DNA of 64,000 bases from Hymenobacter aerilatus (lineage in GTDB: Bacteria; Bacteroidota; Bacteroidia; Cytophagales; Hymenobacteraceae). Of the stretch, positions 17,660 to 25,990 are shown piece by piece. The notes under the pieces are model-generated. The model ran no database searches, had not been told where the DNA came from, and saw nothing but the letters and a program-made list of their open reading frames with translations. Both the position numbers and the translations under genes were made by a program. Within the stretch, counting starts at the first letter, position 1. Every line of letters begins with the position of its first letter. The DNA lies in the NCBI RefSeq assembly GCF_022921095.1, contig NZ_CP095053.1, forward strand, positions 596,001 to 660,000. The letters are read 5' to 3'.

Positions 17660-18139
17660 TTATTCAAATTTCGGTTTGCCCTGCTCTACTTTCAGGTTCT
17701 TGGAGTTACCGAAGGGAACGGGCACGCGCACCAACACGGCCACCGGCTGGCCCTTGCGGGTAGCCGGCTTCCAGGCGGGCATAAGGGCCAGTACGCGCAG
17801 GGCCTCAGCGTCGCAGGCGGGGGAGAGGCTTTGCACCACGGTAGGGTTTTGCAGCTTGCCATCGGCTGCAATGGTGGCTTGCACTACCACATCGCCTGCC
17901 ATGTTGCTGACGCGCGCCGCCTCCGGATACTTTACCTGTTGCTGAAAAAAAGTGCTCATGGCCTCGGCGCCGCCCGGAAACTGCGGCGCTACATCGGGAC
18001 GGTTGGCAGCGGGGTTACGTTGGGCCTGCATTCGGCCGGCGCGCAACTCTACAGGCTGTTTGGCCGGCGGGGTAGGAGTTTGAGCCTGCACCATAATACC
18101 CACAAGTAACAGCGGGCAGATGAAGAACAGATGTTTCAT
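17660..18139 (-). CDS. Periplasmic TonB C-terminal-domain protein
   Basis: A signal peptide (MKHLFFICPLLLVGIMVQAQ) and a Pro/Ala-rich linker precede a TonB_C domain at about residues 70-147 (YPEAARVSNMAGDVVVQATI, DAEALRVLALMPAWKPATRK). Canonical TonB proteins have an uncleaved N-terminal anchor. Here the hydrophobic segment is followed by a plausible signal peptidase site, so the protein may be free in the periplasm. Energising TonB-dependent transport is therefore uncertain. Bacteroidota carry many such proteins. A TACCTTTG -7 box lies 42 bases upstream. Confidence 0.8.
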   Translation of the reverse strand: MKHLFFICPLLLVGIMVQAQTPTPPAKQPVELRAGRMQAQRNPAANRPDVAPQFPGGAEAMSTFFQQQVKYPEAARVSNMAGDVVVQATIAADGKLQNPTVVQSLSPACDAEALRVLALMPAWKPATRKGQPVAVLVRVPVPFGNSKNLKVEQGKPKFE

Positions 18140-18180
18140 AGCGGAGGGGATGGCCCGAAGTGTAGCTTCGGACCAGCGCG

Positions 18181-18188
18181 CAAAGGTA
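18181..18188 (-). promoter_or_regulatory. Candidate -7 element of the TonB-domain gene
   Basis: On the minus strand the site reads TACCTTTG (TAnnTTTG), 42 bases before the ATG at 18139. No TTG lies at 19 bases. It is placed between the stop of the upstream symporter gene and this gene, so the TonB gene probably has its own promoter. Confidence 0.45.
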
Positions 18189-18207
18189 CGCTACCCCTCA
18201 ACAACCT

Positions 18208-19692
18208 CTACGCCGCAGGGTTCAATTCGCGGGTAGCAGTGGGACGAGAAATCAGCAGCAGGCCTAAAAAGGTGAGGATGCCGTTGAGTATCAGGATTTC
18301 AAAGCCGAACTCGTAGCCCCACCACGCTTTTGAATTGGCGTTGATAAACCACGTAATGAGCGGCGCCGCAAAGCATACGGGCAGCACCAGCCGGTCGTGC
18401 AGGCCTCGGCCGGTGAAGATACCGAAGGAGTAGAGCCCCAGCAGCGGCCCGTAGGTGTAGCCCGCCGCCTTAAAAACCGCCGTAATCACGCTCTGGTCGT
18501 TGATGGCTCGAAAAATCAGGATAATCACAATCAGCACCAGCGAAAAACCGAAGTGCGTGAGCTGGCGCAGGCGCTTCTGCTTTGCTTCGTCATACTGCTT
18601 GATATCCAGCATGTCCACGCAGAAAGAGGTAGTAAGTGCCGTGAGGGCCGAGTCGGCGGAGGCGTAGGTGACGGCAATGATGCCCAGAATGAACACAACG
18701 CCCGCGAACAGGGAGAAGTAGTTGGTGGCCAGCAGCGGAAATACGTTGTCGCCGATGACTTTACCGGTGTCGGGGTTGGTGGGTAGGGCAATGCCCTTGG
18801 TCGCGGCAAATTGGTAGAGCAGTACACCCAGCGACAGGAAAAATACGTTCACAATCACAATGGCGATAGTAAACCAGAACATGTTTTTCTGGGCATCTTG
18901 CAGGTTGCGGCAGCTCAAGTTCTTCTGCATCAGGTCTTGGTCGAGACCGGTCATCACGATGGTGATAAAGGCGCCCGAGGCAAACTGCTTCCAAAAGAAT
19001 TTATCGTCCTTGGGGTCGGAGAAGTAAATCTGCGACATGGCGCTTTCCTTCACCGTTTTCACTAGGCCCGCAAAGCCCAGGTTCAGCTCGTCAGCCATCA
19101 GGTAAATGCTCACACCCACGCACACCAGCATGGCCATGGTCTGAAAGGTATCAGTCCAGAGAATGGTTTTGAGGCCCCCACGAAAAGTGTACAGATAGAT
19201 AAGTAAAATGCTGACGGACACGGTAACGGCAAACGGTACGCCCAGCCCATCGAACACCGCAAATTGCAGCACGCCCGCTACCAGAAATAGCCGGAACGCC
19301 GCGCCTACCGCCCTGGAAACCAAAAAGAAAAAGGCCCCGGTTTTGTAGCTCCAGAAGCCAAACCGCTGCTCTAGGTAGGTGTAAATCGACACGAGTTGCA
19401 AGCGGTAGTAGAGCGGCATCAGCACAGTGCCAATCACCAGGTAGCCTACTGTGTAGCCCAGCACTACGGCCATGTAGCTCCACGCTTGCCCCTGCACCAT
19501 GCCCGGAATAGAAATAAACGTGACGCCCGACAGCGAGGTGCCAATCATGGCAAACGCCACCATGTACCAGGGGGCGTTGCGGTTAGCAATAAAGAACGAT
19601 TCGCTGGTGGCCTTGCGCGAAGTCAGCACCGAAATGATGACGAGCACTACAAAGTAGCCCGCAATCAGGCTGAGAATGAGGGTAGGGGACAT
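18208..19692 (-). CDS. Sodium:solute symporter (SSS family), second copy type
   Basis: This 494-residue inner-membrane symporter has about 13 helices. SSS features include FFIANRNAPWYMVAFAMIGT near residue 33, MTGLDQDLMQKNLSCRN near 243 and AVTYASADSALTALTTSFCV near 340. It lacks the hydrophilic insert found in the symporter at 12181 and is only distantly similar, so the two probably move different solutes. The ATG at 19692 (MSPTLILSLIAGYF) is the start. The upstream in-frame residues are hydrophilic and not family-like. Confidence 0.88.
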   Translation of the reverse strand: MSPTLILSLIAGYFVVLVIISVLTSRKATSESFFIANRNAPWYMVAFAMIGTSLSGVTFISIPGMVQGQAWSYMAVVLGYTVGYLVIGTVLMPLYYRLQLVSIYTYLEQRFGFWSYKTGAFFFLVSRAVGAAFRLFLVAGVLQFAVFDGLGVPFAVTVSVSILLIYLYTFRGGLKTILWTDTFQTMAMLVCVGVSIYLMADELNLGFAGLVKTVKESAMSQIYFSDPKDDKFFWKQFASGAFITIVMTGLDQDLMQKNLSCRNLQDAQKNMFWFTIAIVIVNVFFLSLGVLLYQFAATKGIALPTNPDTGKVIGDNVFPLLATNYFSLFAGVVFILGIIAVTYASADSALTALTTSFCVDMLDIKQYDEAKQKRLRQLTHFGFSLVLIVIILIFRAINDQSVITAVFKAAGYTYGPLLGLYSFGIFTGRGLHDRLVLPVCFAAPLITWFINANSKAWWGYEFGFEILILNGILTFLGLLLISRPTATRELNPAA

Positions 19693-19785
19693 GGTTGGTT
19701 TTTGGTTGTCGGTGGTTGGGGATTGGCTGCAAACCAAAACAGGCAATCCTTTCTAGCTCAAAGCTACTACTTAGGTAAAAAAAGA

Positions 19786-19816
19786 ACGTCATTTCGCCCA
19801 GCGGGCGAAATGACGT
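19786..19816. repeat. Short palindromic element of the GAACGTCATTTCG family
   Basis: Arms 19786-19799 and 19803-19816 (ACGTCATTTCGCCC and its complement) are perfect with a 3-base loop. It shares its first 12 bases, AACGTCATTTCG, with the larger element at 15661 and lies downstream of the TolC-like gene, where it could end transcription of the secretion operon. Confidence 0.65.
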
Positions 19817-19868
19817 CTAGTTAGCTGGCTATGGAGCCAAAAACCAAAAACAAGCAACCAAAATCTAT

Positions 19869-21395
19869 TTACTCGTCCCTACCCAGCGTGCGTGTGCCGG
19901 CGTAGTAATACAGCTCAGCCAGCGACTTTTCGTAGTTGGCGCGCATGCTTTCTTGCTTGAGGCGTAGCTCGATGAGCTTGCTTTCGCGGGCGTTGATCAG
20001 GAAGATGGTGCTTTCACCCAGCTCAAATTTTTGGAGTTCGGCTTGCAACAGAATGCGCTGGTTGACAATTGTTTGTTCCTGCACTGCCAACTGCCGCTCG
20101 TAGGCTTTGAGGCCGTTGTATTTGGCACTGACCTGGTTGGCAATCATGCGGCGGCTGTTTTGTTGCTCTAGGTTGGCGTCCTGCACTTTAATGCGAGTTT
20201 GCCAAAGCTTGCCACGCTCTTTGCGCAAGAACAATGGGAAGGCAAAGTCGACGCCTACCTTATAATTGTCGCGGCCGAAATCGTAGTAGCCAGGCACCTC
20301 GGGGCGGTAAAAGTCGCCGCGGCTGAGCAGGTAGCCGCTTACGTTGATGGTAGGCTTCAGCAGCTCACGCCGGTAGCGCTCCTCGATGCCCAGCTGTCGA
20401 ATTTTGGCGTCGAGCTTGAGCAGGGTAGGGTGGCGGTTGGCTGCAAAATCTTGCAACTCCTCAAACGCCAGGCTGTCGATTGTGCGCAGGGTAGGCAACT
20501 GAGGCACGGCGTAGGCGGGTAGCTCCGCAGGTTGACCGTCTTTGTTCCAGAGGTAGTTAGAGAGGAGCAGATTCGCATTTTGCTGCTCTACCTGTAGCTG
20601 CTCAAACTGTACCAAACGGTCCTGCACCGTAATCTGCGCCTCCACCGAGTCGATGGGGGCCTGGTCGCCCAACTGGGCGCGGCGGCTGGTACCCTGGAAG
20701 CGGGTTTCGGCCAGCTCTACCCCTTCCTGGATAAGCAGCATCTGCTGGTAGGTGTAGTACCACGTCCAGTAAGCCTGGGCTGCCTCCAGCCAAACTTCGT
20801 TGATTTGCTTCACCTGGTCGGCCTCGGCAGCGTTTACCATTAGCTTGGCCTGGCGCAACGTGCTTCGGCGGGCGTCAATCAGCAAGCCCTGCCCCAGCGG
20901 CACCGACAGGCCAGCAATGGCTAGACCTTTAAGCGGAGTACGGTACTCGGGGTTGACGTAGGTGCCCACCATGCGGTCGTAGCCTACCTTCAGGTCGATG
21001 CCACCCGGCCAGATAGGGACCTTGAGCTCATTTGCCCAGTTGTTATAGTAGTCGGTACCGCCGAATATTTTCCGATCGAAACCCGAGCCTATTTTGGGGT
21101 CGAAATTGCCGCGGGCCTGCTGCACCTGCGAGCGGGCGTCTTCGCTAAGCAGGGCCGCCTGCTTCACCACAGGGTGATTGGCAAATACCAGCTCGGCCAG
21201 ATCCTGCAGCGAGAAAATGTGAGCGGTATCTACCGGCGGACGGTCCCGAGCCAGCTGCCGGGTTTGCAGAGGCGCAGGCTCCAGTCCCGGTGCTTGGGCC
21301 GGAAGCCGGGGCGTTTGGGCCAGCGTAGCAAGGGTAGGCAATAGGATAGCCAGCGGCGTAAGCCAACTAGTCAGCACTGAAAAACGAATCCTCAT
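19869..21395 (-). CDS. TolC-family outer-membrane efflux protein
   Basis: This 508-residue protein has a signal peptide and two long OEP-type repeats. Typical segments are LAELVFANHPVVKQAALLSE near residue 67, GLSVPLGQGLLIDARRSTLR near 160 and VDFAFPLFLRKERGKLWQTR near 380. It would form the outer-membrane duct of a tripartite exporter. It is the third gene of a minus-strand operon, 4 bases behind the HlyD-like gene. The export cargo is not encoded in an obvious way nearby. Confidence 0.9.
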   Translation of the reverse strand: MRIRFSVLTSWLTPLAILLPTLATLAQTPRLPAQAPGLEPAPLQTRQLARDRPPVDTAHIFSLQDLAELVFANHPVVKQAALLSEDARSQVQQARGNFDPKIGSGFDRKIFGGTDYYNNWANELKVPIWPGGIDLKVGYDRMVGTYVNPEYRTPLKGLAIAGLSVPLGQGLLIDARRSTLRQAKLMVNAAEADQVKQINEVWLEAAQAYWTWYYTYQQMLLIQEGVELAETRFQGTSRRAQLGDQAPIDSVEAQITVQDRLVQFEQLQVEQQNANLLLSNYLWNKDGQPAELPAYAVPQLPTLRTIDSLAFEELQDFAANRHPTLLKLDAKIRQLGIEERYRRELLKPTINVSGYLLSRGDFYRPEVPGYYDFGRDNYKVGVDFAFPLFLRKERGKLWQTRIKVQDANLEQQNSRRMIANQVSAKYNGLKAYERQLAVQEQTIVNQRILLQAELQKFELGESTIFLINARESKLIELRLKQESMRANYEKSLAELYYYAGTRTLGRDE

Positions 21396-21399
21396 TTTT

Positions 21400-22782
21400 C
21401 TACTTCTTTTCGGCTTTCACAGGCGAATCGGCTCCGGGAGCGGCCTGTAGGCTGGGCGGGAAGCCATTGAGCTGTCGCCAGATTTCGTACCACACGGGTA
21501 CCGAGTCTAGGATTACCCAGCCATATACCCCCGAGCCCAAGCGTAGCTGTTCCGGCCAGTGGTGGTCGTCATCGTTACGATGCTCAGGATGAGCCTCAGG
21601 ACGCACCAGAATGCGGTATTTGCCGTTGGGGCTGTTCACTACGTCAATCACCGTGACGATGCCGCCAAAGGTACCCACGGCCACCGAAGGCCAACCCGAA
21701 AACTGTATCGCCGGCCAGCCATCAAACTGCAGACGCACTTGTCTACCCTTCTGAATCAGAGGTACATCCATGGGGCGTACGTAGATTTCGGCCGCTAATA
21801 TGGGCGACTCAGGTTGCAGCGTAGCAACCGACTCGCCTTCCTTGATCGTCTCGCCAATACCTGCCTTGAGGGTACGCACTACGTAGCCGGTTTGCGGCGC
21901 CCGTACGATATACAGGCCCCGGCGCACCTCCACGTTGCTGATTTTGTTGCGCAGCGAGGCTACCTCCCCTTCCGATGACGCCCGACTGGATACGGCCGAG
22001 CTGCGGTCTGATAGTGTTTTGGCCAAGTCCTGCCCGTACTTGGCGCGCAGGTTACTCAGCTCAATAACCGCATTCGCCAGCGACTGACGCGAGTTCAGTA
22101 GCTTGTTGCGTTGCGCTGTTACCTTAGCCAAGTCTTCCTGCAACTTCAGGCGGCGCGTTTCGATATCAGTGAGGGAGAACAGACCGTTTTGGTAGCCGTT
22201 TTCGTAACGGGCTAAACGGGATTTAGCAATTTCATAGAAAGTGGTAACGGCCACCAAATCGGCGCTGTCGATGGAAACGTAGTTGCGGGCCTGGATTACC
22301 TTGTTGCGGGCCGATTCCAGCTGTACTTCCAACGTGGTGCGTAGAGCCACAAGCTGCTGGTCAGTGGCTTCTATCTTGGCAGTGTTGGCGAGCACATTGC
22401 CGCGCTTGGCCGCTAGTTGTTCACTCAAGCGCTCAGGCAAGTTGGGGTCAAAATACTCATCCTTGATTTCCGAGATAGTCAGGATGGTATCACCCTTACG
22501 CACAAATTCACCTTCGCGCACGGCCCAGTGCTCAATACGACCCGCAATCTGGTTCTGCACCGTTTGGGGACGGTCCTGAGGACGCAGGGTAGTGAGAGTG
22601 CCCGTGCCGTCAATCGTCTGGCGCCAGGGTAGGAACAGGATAATCAGGAAGATGATGCCCACGGCCAGCATCACGCGGCCTATCGTACGGCTACCCCTAG
22701 GGACAAGCAGTTCTTTCCGGGAGCGTTGGGGTTGCTCCTCCCATACCAGTTCGTCTACGTTTTGATTGGATAGATTAAGCAT
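21400..22782 (-). CDS. HlyD-family periplasmic adaptor
   Basis: This 460-residue membrane-fusion protein has a cytoplasmic N-terminus, one membrane helix at about residues 36-52 (VMLAVGIIFLIILFLPW), a split biotinyl-lipoyl domain, a long coiled coil at about residues 125-290, and a C-terminal beta-barrel domain containing GYVVRTLKAGIGETIKEGES near 300. This is the layout of type I secretion adaptors. Its ATG (22780-22782) overlaps the last 8 bases of the ABC membrane-domain gene, so translation is coupled. It would link that subunit to the TolC-like protein. Confidence 0.9.
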   Translation of the reverse strand: MLNLSNQNVDELVWEEQPQRSRKELLVPRGSRTIGRVMLAVGIIFLIILFLPWRQTIDGTGTLTTLRPQDRPQTVQNQIAGRIEHWAVREGEFVRKGDTILTISEIKDEYFDPNLPERLSEQLAAKRGNVLANTAKIEATDQQLVALRTTLEVQLESARNKVIQARNYVSIDSADLVAVTTFYEIAKSRLARYENGYQNGLFSLTDIETRRLKLQEDLAKVTAQRNKLLNSRQSLANAVIELSNLRAKYGQDLAKTLSDRSSAVSSRASSEGEVASLRNKISNVEVRRGLYIVRAPQTGYVVRTLKAGIGETIKEGESVATLQPESPILAAEIYVRPMDVPLIQKGRQVRLQFDGWPAIQFSGWPSVAVGTFGGIVTVIDVVNSPNGKYRILVRPEAHPEHRNDDDHHWPEQLRLGSGVYGWVILDSVPVWYEIWRQLNGFPPSLQAAPGADSPVKAEKK

Positions 22783-23794
22783 GGGTTCCTTCCGTCTTTT
22801 TCTCGTCCAATGGGAGGTCGGTTACGGCGGCTAGTTTCTCTACCCCCGTTAGCATATCAAATACGGTGCTCACGCCAGTCATTAGCTTTTCAATAGAACC
22901 GCTGATCTGCACAATCAGGACCTCGGCGGCCACAAACTGGCCCAACGTCATCTGCCGCGATACCACGAACAGCGTGCCAGCAATCAGCAAGCCGGCTGTA
23001 AGTACGGTGCGCAGGCCTACGCCCCAGCGGTAATAACTTTTCAAGACCCGAAAATGGTCGTTACGGGCATTCAGGTAATCGGCTGTTAGCTCGTCGGTAC
23101 GAGCTAAGGCGCGCTGCTGTTCTTCTTTGTTGTTCCGAAATTTGGGCAACTCGCGGGCTACCTGCTCCAGCCAGTCCACCGTTTCATATTTGAACGCCGA
23201 TTCCTCTATGCTGGTGCGCAAGGCACGGCGGTAGTTCATGACGTAGATGAACACCAGCATAATGATGGTGAACAGACCGAAAGCAATGAAAATAGGGTGG
23301 TAGAAGGCCAGCACAATTACCCCAAACAGAATCTGAAACCCTGCAAACATTAAGTCAATCAAGAACTTAGTGAGGCTTTTCTGTACTGTCAGAATATCGA
23401 AGAAGCGGTTTACCAACTCCGGCGGGTTTTCCCCTTCCAGCGCTTCGGGCTTAATGCGGGGTAGGCGGTAGGCATATTCAATGGCTGCCTTAGCAAACAG
23501 CCGTTGCTCAATAGCCTCCACAAGCATCATCTGCCCAATCAGCAAAATGCCGCCCAGCAGCACCCCCAGCACTACGACCGCAATCAGGATATACGTGTTG
23601 CTGAAGACAGCCCCTGTCGAAACCAGGTTGAATACGGCCTGGGTACCCAGGGGTAGGGTAAGGCCAATGAGACCTGTGAGAATAGCAAAGAACAGAATGT
23701 ACCGAATGGTTTCACGTTCTGTGTCGAGCATGCGCGTAAGGCGCTGCCACGGGGTAGGGGGCGGGAGGTTGGTCGAATGAGACTTAGAAGCCAT
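22775..23794 (-). CDS. ABC transporter membrane domain without an ATPase domain
   Basis: This 339-residue inner-membrane protein matches the membrane half of type I secretion/bacteriocin ABC exporters. Segments include LDTERETIRYILFFAILTGL near residue 23, LPLGTQAVFNLVSTGAVFSN near 47 and GQFVAAEVLIVQISGSIEKL near 287, with five or six helices. It stops at VEKLAAVTDLPLDEKKTEG, exactly where the nucleotide-binding domain would begin in fused relatives. No Walker A or LSGGQ motif follows in any frame, because the HlyD gene starts within the last 8 bases. The split is therefore native and not a frameshift. An ATPase must come from elsewhere in the genome, or the protein has another role. Confidence 0.85.
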   Translation of the reverse strand: MASKSHSTNLPPPTPWQRLTRMLDTERETIRYILFFAILTGLIGLTLPLGTQAVFNLVSTGAVFSNTYILIAVVVLGVLLGGILLIGQMMLVEAIEQRLFAKAAIEYAYRLPRIKPEALEGENPPELVNRFFDILTVQKSLTKFLIDLMFAGFQILFGVIVLAFYHPIFIAFGLFTIIMLVFIYVMNYRRALRTSIEESAFKYETVDWLEQVARELPKFRNNKEEQQRALARTDELTADYLNARNDHFRVLKSYYRWGVGLRTVLTAGLLIAGTLFVVSRQMTLGQFVAAEVLIVQISGSIEKLMTGVSTVFDMLTGVEKLAAVTDLPLDEKKTEGTHA

Positions 23795-24122
23795 GGAAAA
23801 AGTAAGAAAAGGACGGGCTACCAGAAGGCACGTAGCTGGTGCGGTATCGCCTACTCTGCTGACTGCACCGCAGCCAGGAGCGGATGTTCAGCTATAGTTC
23901 AGTTTCAACAACTCATCTTGTAAGGCTGCCAAACGAGAACTTTTTTACTTACGAACGTCAAATTTACGTCGCTCATTGGAAAAAGTCATATTAATTTGCA
24001 TTAAAATGATATTAAAAGCTGCTTTTAATTATAAATATTGTATTTTTCACGTTGGTCAGTATCTCAATTACTGATAGTTAGAGAACCGTAAGCGGGGCGT
24101 TGTTACAGAAATCCTGATAGCA
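23795..24122. other. AT-rich leader of the secretion operon (328 bases)
   Basis: The stretch between the MBL-fold gene and the operon is much more AT-rich than its surroundings, with long A/T runs at about 23985-24070. On the minus strand it carries a perfect -7 box TAAATTTG at 23959-23966. At 19 bases spacing the -33 position reads TGA instead of TTG. No coding frame is seen. It most likely holds the operon promoter and a leader of about 160 bases. Confidence 0.5.
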
Positions 24123-25142
24123 CTAAAGCCACTCCCGCCAGCGTAGTAGCTCGCCCACGGCTGGCGCGTGCAACTCGGCGCGGAGCATACCGCCAGCAGC
24201 TATTTCTTCTAAAAGGCGTAGGGGCTCCGAAGCTGGTTCATCGCTCAAATCAAAGGTGCCGTAATGCATGGGCACTACGTGGCCGGCCCGTAGTATGTTG
24301 GTCGCCTTAGCCGCTTCGTGAGGGTTTACGTGGCTCATCTCCATCATAAACGGAGGCTTATAAGCGCCAATTGGCATTAGCACGATATCCAAGGGGCCAA
24401 ACTGTTTTTCAATGGCTTCAAAATGACCGGCCATAGAGGTGTCGCCGGCAAAGTAAAGGGTGCCGCCCTCAGGCATACGCAACAAAAAGGAGCCCCACAA
24501 TACCTTGTTCTCGTCGAACACGCCCCGCCGGTGCCAGTGCGAGGCCGGTAGGTAGAAGAGTTCCAGCGGCGCATGTGGGCCTAGGTGATACTGCTGCCAC
24601 CAACCGGCTTCCTGCACGGCCAGGGTAGGGGCCATGCCGCGCAGCAACGGCGCCATGCTCAGGGACGAGAGCACCTGCATGTGCGGATTCTGGCGGGCCA
24701 GCAGCTTCACGGAAGCTTCGTCGAGGTGGTCGCGGTGGCCGTGGCTGAGCAGCAGGTAGTAGATGCCCGTCAGGTCTTGGGGGCGGCAGGGTAGGGGGTG
24801 GCGGCGCTGCAGCCCAAAGGAAGAAAACAGCACCGGATCGGTGAGCAGCGTGATACCGCTTACCCGTAGCAGGAAGGAGGCGTGTCCTAGCCAGACCAGT
24901 CCATCGGCATCGCTCCGCAGAAACTCCGTGCAGTCTACCACAGCCGGCGCCCAGGTATCGGCTTTTTTCTCAGCCTTCTGTGGGTTTTCGGTGAAAAACT
25001 TCCACCGGAATACGTTGGCAAAGCTGGGCTCATACAGTTCTTCGCCGTTGCAGTATTTTCCGCCAATTATCTTATTGCCAGGGTAGTTGGGTAGAATGGT
25101 CGCCAGCTTTTCGTTGCGACGGTAGGTAGGGCGGGAGGGCAT
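24123..25142 (-). CDS. MBL-fold metallo-hydrolase (UlaG/NAPE-PLD-like)
   Basis: This 339-residue protein has no signal peptide. The metallo-beta-lactamase fold is marked by GHASFLLRVSGITLLTDPVL near residue 85, the zinc motif LSHGHRDHLD near 133, FAGDTSMAGHF near 231 and VPMHYGTFDL near 290. This set and the spacing match the NAPE-PLD/UlaG group of phosphodiesterases and lactonases. The substrate is unknown. The gene is on the same strand as the secretion operon but 328 bases upstream of it, so it is probably a separate unit. Confidence 0.85.
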   Translation of the reverse strand: MPSRPTYRRNEKLATILPNYPGNKIIGGKYCNGEELYEPSFANVFRWKFFTENPQKAEKKADTWAPAVVDCTEFLRSDADGLVWLGHASFLLRVSGITLLTDPVLFSSFGLQRRHPLPCRPQDLTGIYYLLLSHGHRDHLDEASVKLLARQNPHMQVLSSLSMAPLLRGMAPTLAVQEAGWWQQYHLGPHAPLELFYLPASHWHRRGVFDENKVLWGSFLLRMPEGGTLYFAGDTSMAGHFEAIEKQFGPLDIVLMPIGAYKPPFMMEMSHVNPHEAAKATNILRAGHVVPMHYGTFDLSDEPASEPLRLLEEIAAGGMLRAELHAPAVGELLRWREWL

Positions 25143-25174
25143 AGGAGGGGAAAGAGGAATGCGCTAGTAAACAC

Positions 25175-25213
25175 AACCGCCGCGCCCCGGAAGGTTCCCG
25201 AAGCGCGGCGGTT
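25175..25213 (-). terminator. GC-rich hairpin after the outer-membrane protein gene
   Basis: Arms 25175-25185 and 25203-25213 (AACCGCCGCGC and its complement) are perfect, with a 17-base loop. It lies downstream of the minus-strand gene at 25272 and upstream of the MBL gene. The U-tract is weak. Confidence 0.6.
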
Positions 25214-25271
25214 GAAGGTCAGAGTAACACTACAAAACTGGCGTTGTGTTGATGGTGAAAACGCTTATGTG

Positions 25272-25844
25272 TTAGAAACCGAAGCCCGGCCCGTACAGCG
25301 GCGCGTAGCCTACGCCTCTGGCCATCCGCACCCCACCCGAAACCGTCAGGTTTTCGGTGAGGCGGTAGTCGGCGCGCATGCTCATACCCTGGCCCATGTT
25401 GCCAAATCCCGCGTAAGGATTGACAGTAGGCGACATATCCTTCCAAGCTGTGCCCGTGAGAGCTAGGCGTGGGTTTACCAGGTAGGTACCGCCGCCGTAG
25501 ATCAGGTAGTTGTTGCTAATAGCAAAGCGGTTGCCGAGAGCATCAGCAGTAGTCGAGCCTTCATTCCGCGGCGCGTTGTAGGCCGTGTTGACGAACGTAC
25601 GCATGTACGTCATGCCCCCAAATACAAAAAAACGCTTGCCCAACTGGTGTGTCACCCGCGGGCTGATGTGCATAGCCGAGCCCAGCCCACCCGCGAAGGT
25701 AGTACCGATATTGAGCTGATACGAGGTGCGGTTAGCGTGCAGGCCAATCAACGGTGCTTCTGCCTCGGCAGCCATGGGAACCTGGGCCAGCAGTGACCCA
25801 GCCGATAAGAAAGCAATAGCGAAGGGTAGGGTACGACGTAGCAT
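25272..25844 (-). CDS. Predicted small outer-membrane protein (190 aa)
   Basis: A signal peptide (MLRRTLPFAIAFLSAGSLLA) precedes a sequence rich in Gly, Tyr, Asn and alternating strands (FFVFGGMTYMRTFVNTAYNA, NNYLIYGGGTYLVNPRLALT, SMRADYRLTENLTVSGGVRM). It ends in the aromatic residue Phe, as expected for a beta-barrel outer-membrane protein. The length would allow an eight-strand barrel. I do not recognise a named family. Confidence 0.65.
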   Translation of the reverse strand: MLRRTLPFAIAFLSAGSLLAQVPMAAEAEAPLIGLHANRTSYQLNIGTTFAGGLGSAMHISPRVTHQLGKRFFVFGGMTYMRTFVNTAYNAPRNEGSTTADALGNRFAISNNYLIYGGGTYLVNPRLALTGTAWKDMSPTVNPYAGFGNMGQGMSMRADYRLTENLTVSGGVRMARGVGYAPLYGPGFGF

Positions 25845-25926
25845 TGAATTGTAGAAGGTAAAGCCCGTACGTTTAGTTTCGACAAGATACGCAACTACCG
25901 CGCAAACCGGCTAAACTTCAACGCAA

Positions 25927-25959
25927 AACAGGTCGCCACGCGTAGCATGACGACCTGTT
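25927..25959 (-). terminator. Hairpin after the glutamate-type dehydrogenase gene
   Basis: Arms AACAGGTCG (25927-25935) and CGACCTGTT (25951-25959) pair perfectly. On the minus strand the stem is followed by TTTGCGT. It lies 32 bases beyond the dehydrogenase stop. Confidence 0.55.
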
Positions 25960-25990
25960 GAAGCCAAACAAAGCGGGTAGGACGCCTAGT

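Noticed and set aside
23795..24122. Possible replication origin or phage attachment region, because of strong AT-richness
   Set aside because: No DnaA-box cluster, no dnaA or gyrB neighbours and no integrase are present. It is better explained as a promoter region.
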